A DNA stretch of 16,721 nt from Methanomassiliicoccales archaeon (GTDB lineage Archaea; Thermoplasmatota; Thermoplasmata; Methanomassiliicoccales; UBA472): positions 1 through 16,721 of the forward strand of contig JAJRAL010000016.1 of NCBI GenBank assembly GCA_028679935.1, written 5' to 3'. Under the pieces are notes generated by a model. The model saw only the letters and a program-made list of their open reading frames with translations, was not told the origin of the DNA and ran no database searches. Made by a program: the position numbers and the translations under genes. This document shows positions 15,022 through 16,721 of this stretch, one piece after another. How positions within the stretch are numbered: the stretch's first letter is position 1; each line of letters begins with the position of its first letter.

Positions 15022-15956
15022 CCCTGCGCCTTCGCCTTCCGGGCGTCGAGGTCGGCGACCTGCGCCCTCGTCAGGATCTTGATCATGGTGCTTCCGCCGA
15101 GGCGGGAGGGCCTGATCGTACAGACGTCGCCGAGCCTGCGGCCGAAGATGTCGACGTTCTCCAGGGTCTCGTGGTTCTGCTCATAAGGCACCTTCGCCCT
15201 GAGCCCGTCCAGGTGCAGGACGATCGGCGAGGGACGAAGGCTCTGCTTCACCTGCTCCAGCTGCTCCAGCCTCTGCTTCACCTCGGCGGGGTGCACGAAC
15301 AGCGGGTCTTCGTCCACCTCCCGCTTGCGCTCGGCGATGATCCCCTGGACCCTAGTCGCCGTCTCCTCCAGCTTTGCGATCTCCTCGCTCCGCCTCATCC
15401 TCTCGATCTTGCGTCCGACGCCACAGACGAGGGCCTCGCAGTTAGGCAGGGAGGATATCTCGGGGCCACAGACGACCGCCACCGGCACCTCGATGCTCTC
15501 GAAGAGCCGCACCTTCTCCTTCATGATGCAGTCGGCGAAGTTGCCCAGTACGAACACCGCCGCATCGTACTCCTCGATGAACGCCTTCTCGTCCGCGGTG
15601 ATCTGCGCCGTCGACCTGCCCTTTCCCCTGGCGAGCCCCATCACGACGGTGATTGCCCCGTACCGGCGCAGGTGCTCGGAGATGTCGCAGACCGGGTGGG
15701 GCATGTGGTGCCGTCCCAGGGTCGGGGCCACCACCGCTATCTCCGTCCCGGCGAGCGGGACCTCGACGAGCTTCGCGCCGAGCTCGCGCGTCTTCGCCTC
15801 GACGATCGGACGGTCCTCCTCCGGGATCGCCATAGTGACCGTGATCATGACCTGGAGTTGGGTTTTCTGGATGACGAAGCCGCCGATGTCCTCGATCAGC
15901 TCGTAGAGCTCGTTGATGCGATAGACCCCGCCGTCGAACATCAGGACCTCATACAT
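15018..15956 (-). CDS. mmp7: Methanogenesis marker protein 7
   Basis: This 312-residue protein is methanogenesis marker 7. Mmp7 was found, with Mmp3, Mmp17, McrC and the ATPase component A2, in the component A3a complex that reductively activates methyl-coenzyme M reductase (established for Methanothermobacter). The frame is open upstream to 16061, but that part is an Arg/Ser-rich shadow of mmp17. I chose the ATG at 15956, which starts [13 protein letters not shown] and overlaps the mmp17 stop by 8 bp. Cysteines occur in HPVCDISEH, NFADCIMKE, VVCGPE, PNCEALVCG and GDVCTIR; such residues could carry Fe-S clusters used for electron transfer in activation (inference). It is followed by the overlapping DUF123 gene. 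Confidence 0.92.
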   Translation of the reverse strand: MYEVLMFDGGVYRINELYELIEDIGGFVIQKTQLQVMITVTMAIPEEDRPIVEAKTRELGAKLVEVPLAGTEIAVVAPTLGRHHMPHPVCDISEHLRRYGAITVVMGLARGKGRSTAQITADEKAFIEEYDAAVFVLGNFADCIMKEKVRLFESIEVPVAVVCGPEISSLPNCEALVCGVGRKIERMRRSEEIAKLEETATRVQGIIAERKREVDEDPLFVHPAEVKQRLEQLEQVKQSLRPSPIVLHLDGLRAKVPYEQNHETLENVDIFGRRLGDVCTIRPSRLGGSTMIKILTRAQVADLDARKAKAQG

Positions 15957-16554
15957 CCCCTTCCGCCTCCTCCAAGTCCTCGACGTTGCCCTCGACCTGT
16001 TCCGTTTCCATCTCCTTGTGGAGCTTCTCGGCCATCTCGATGTACTCGGGAAGCATGACATGCTCGGTCGCGACGACGGTCAGCACGTTCTCGGAGAGGA
16101 TGTTGTGCCTCACCTTGAAGCCCTCCGGCATCAGACGCCAGACCGCGTCAAGGACGTCCTTCTTCAATTCGTGCCCCGGGTTCAGCTCCAGCCCGCCGAC
16201 CTCGTCCTCCTTCGAGCGGCGGACCAGAAGCTCGAGCCTGGTCATCTGCTCGATGCGCTCCCGGCCGAAGCGCTTCCACAGCATAGCGAGCAAGGCGGGG
16301 GCGTAGCTCTCGTCGTTGATCACCATGTATGTGTCGACTGCCCTCTGCTCCAGAGTGGCGATGTCCGAGACCTTGACCGCGGTCCTCGCCTGGCGGAGGC
16401 GGACTGAGATCAGGAAGAGGGGCACCTCTGGCTTGACGACCATTCTCGCGCCCTCGATGCGGTTGGTCAGACCGAGGTCCACCAGGATCCGTTCGAACAG
16501 CTGCCCGTAGACCTGGTTTCCCTGCTCCTCCGTCCCCTCCACCCTGATGTTCAT
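15949..16554 (-). CDS. mmp17: Methanogenesis marker protein 17
   Basis: The 201-residue protein matches methanogenesis marker 17, another part of the component A3a complex for methyl-coenzyme M reductase activation. It opens with [20 protein letters not shown] and has a core FRVRHN-like segment ([20 protein letters not shown]). The C-terminus is very acidic ([17 protein letters not shown]). Its ATG overlaps the stop of mmp15 by ATGA, and its stop overlaps the start of mmp7, so all three should be translated from one mRNA. The order mmp15-mmp17-mmp7 resembles the marker clusters of other methanogens, where the genes also lie close together. Confidence 0.9.
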   Translation of the reverse strand: MNIRVEGTEEQGNQVYGQLFERILVDLGLTNRIEGARMVVKPEVPLFLISVRLRQARTAVKVSDIATLEQRAVDTYMVINDESYAPALLAMLWKRFGRERIEQMTRLELLVRRSKEDEVGGLELNPGHELKKDVLDAVWRLMPEGFKVRHNILSENVLTVVATEHVMLPEYIEMAEKLHKEMETEQVEGNVEDLEEAEGDV

Positions 16555-16721
16555 CTGTGACCCTCGAGGAAGCCCGACGACAGCAGCGCCGCTCCGACGG
16601 AACCGATGTACTGCGAGTTCGGCGGTACGATGGGCTTCGATCCGACCACCGACCCGACCGCCGTCACCATGCCGCTGATGAGCGACGTCCCTCCGACCTG
16701 GATCACCGGCTGCCGGACGTC
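16551..16721 (-). CDS. mmp15: Methanogenesis marker protein 15, C-terminal part (BadF/BadG-type ATPase)
   Basis: The window edge cuts this gene; only its last 56 residues and stop are present. They read through [35 protein letters not shown] and a short tail. The sugar-kinase-like fold of BadF/BadG activase ATPases ends with such a P-x-SQ-x-x-G-x-x-GAALL segment, and Mmp15 is the member of that family encoded in methanogen marker clusters beside mmp17. It would bind ATP and may drive an activation step, by analogy with dehydratase activases. The stop overlaps the mmp17 start. The match rests on a short segment plus context. Confidence 0.8.
   Translation of the reverse strand, partial: DVRQPVIQVGGTSLISGMVTAVGSVVGSKPIVPPNSQYIGSVGAALLSSGFLEGHR

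Noticed and set aside
15957..16061. N-terminal extension of mmp7
   Set aside because: The extra 35 residues are Arg/Ser-rich shadow of the mmp17 3' end. The ATG at 15956 gives the family start and normal length.

Overview
The window (about 60% G+C by eye) most likely comes from a methanogenic archaeon of the class Thermoplasmata, probably order Methanomassiliicoccales. The right edge carries methanogenesis marker genes (mmp15 C-terminus, mmp17, mmp7), which are essentially restricted to methanogens and their relatives. DUF835 proteins and a winged-helix/STAND/TPR regulator are typical of Thermoplasmata. TATA boxes lie about 26-27 bp before several starts or transcript ends, as in archaea. A lone GlcD-type FAD oxidase fits the same order. 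The order-level call is inference; 'methanogenic archaeon' is well supported.

Layout. Positions 115-2455 (+): a TrpB2-type tryptophan synthase beta chain and a plant-type (Ntn-hydrolase) asparaginase/isoaspartyl peptidase. Positions 2567-6382: two small DUF835 proteins in convergent orientation with overlapping 3' ends, then, divergent from the second, an 896-residue winged-helix/STAND ATPase/TPR protein, probably a signal-responsive regulator. Positions 6383-6870: a convergent spacer with strong hairpins, then a minus-strand gene for a secreted protein whose mature part is almost only seven copies of NIPGMDPH. Positions 6976-8095 (+): a HAD phosphatase and RidA. Positions 8234-10890 (+): a CopA copper ATPase overlapped by a 48-residue YHS-domain gene, a copper-handling pair. 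Positions 10995-11153 (-): a possible 52-residue gene. Positions 11358-12932 (-): the FAD oxidase. Positions 13068-13769 (-): no convincing protein gene, but two tandem, related, structured RNA genes of about 300 nt. Positions 14033-14510: a Cys-rich DUF3795-like protein converging on a small coiled-coil protein. Positions 14560-16721 (-): the operon mmp15-mmp17-mmp7-DUF123, with every junction overlapping.

How genes work together. Mmp17 and Mmp7 belong to the ATP-dependent machinery that activates methyl-coenzyme M reductase. CopA and the YHS protein form a copper export/handling unit. The Met/Asp/His-rich repeat protein 1.5 kb away might buffer metal outside the membrane, but that link is speculative.

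The strongest candidate for something undescribed is the tandem RNA pair. Each copy has its own TATA box at the same distance from its predicted 5' end, a closing helix joining its ends, and compensatory base changes between the copies in at least three helices. It does not show the RNase P or SRP RNA hallmarks I looked for. The octapeptide-repeat secreted protein is the second most unusual item.
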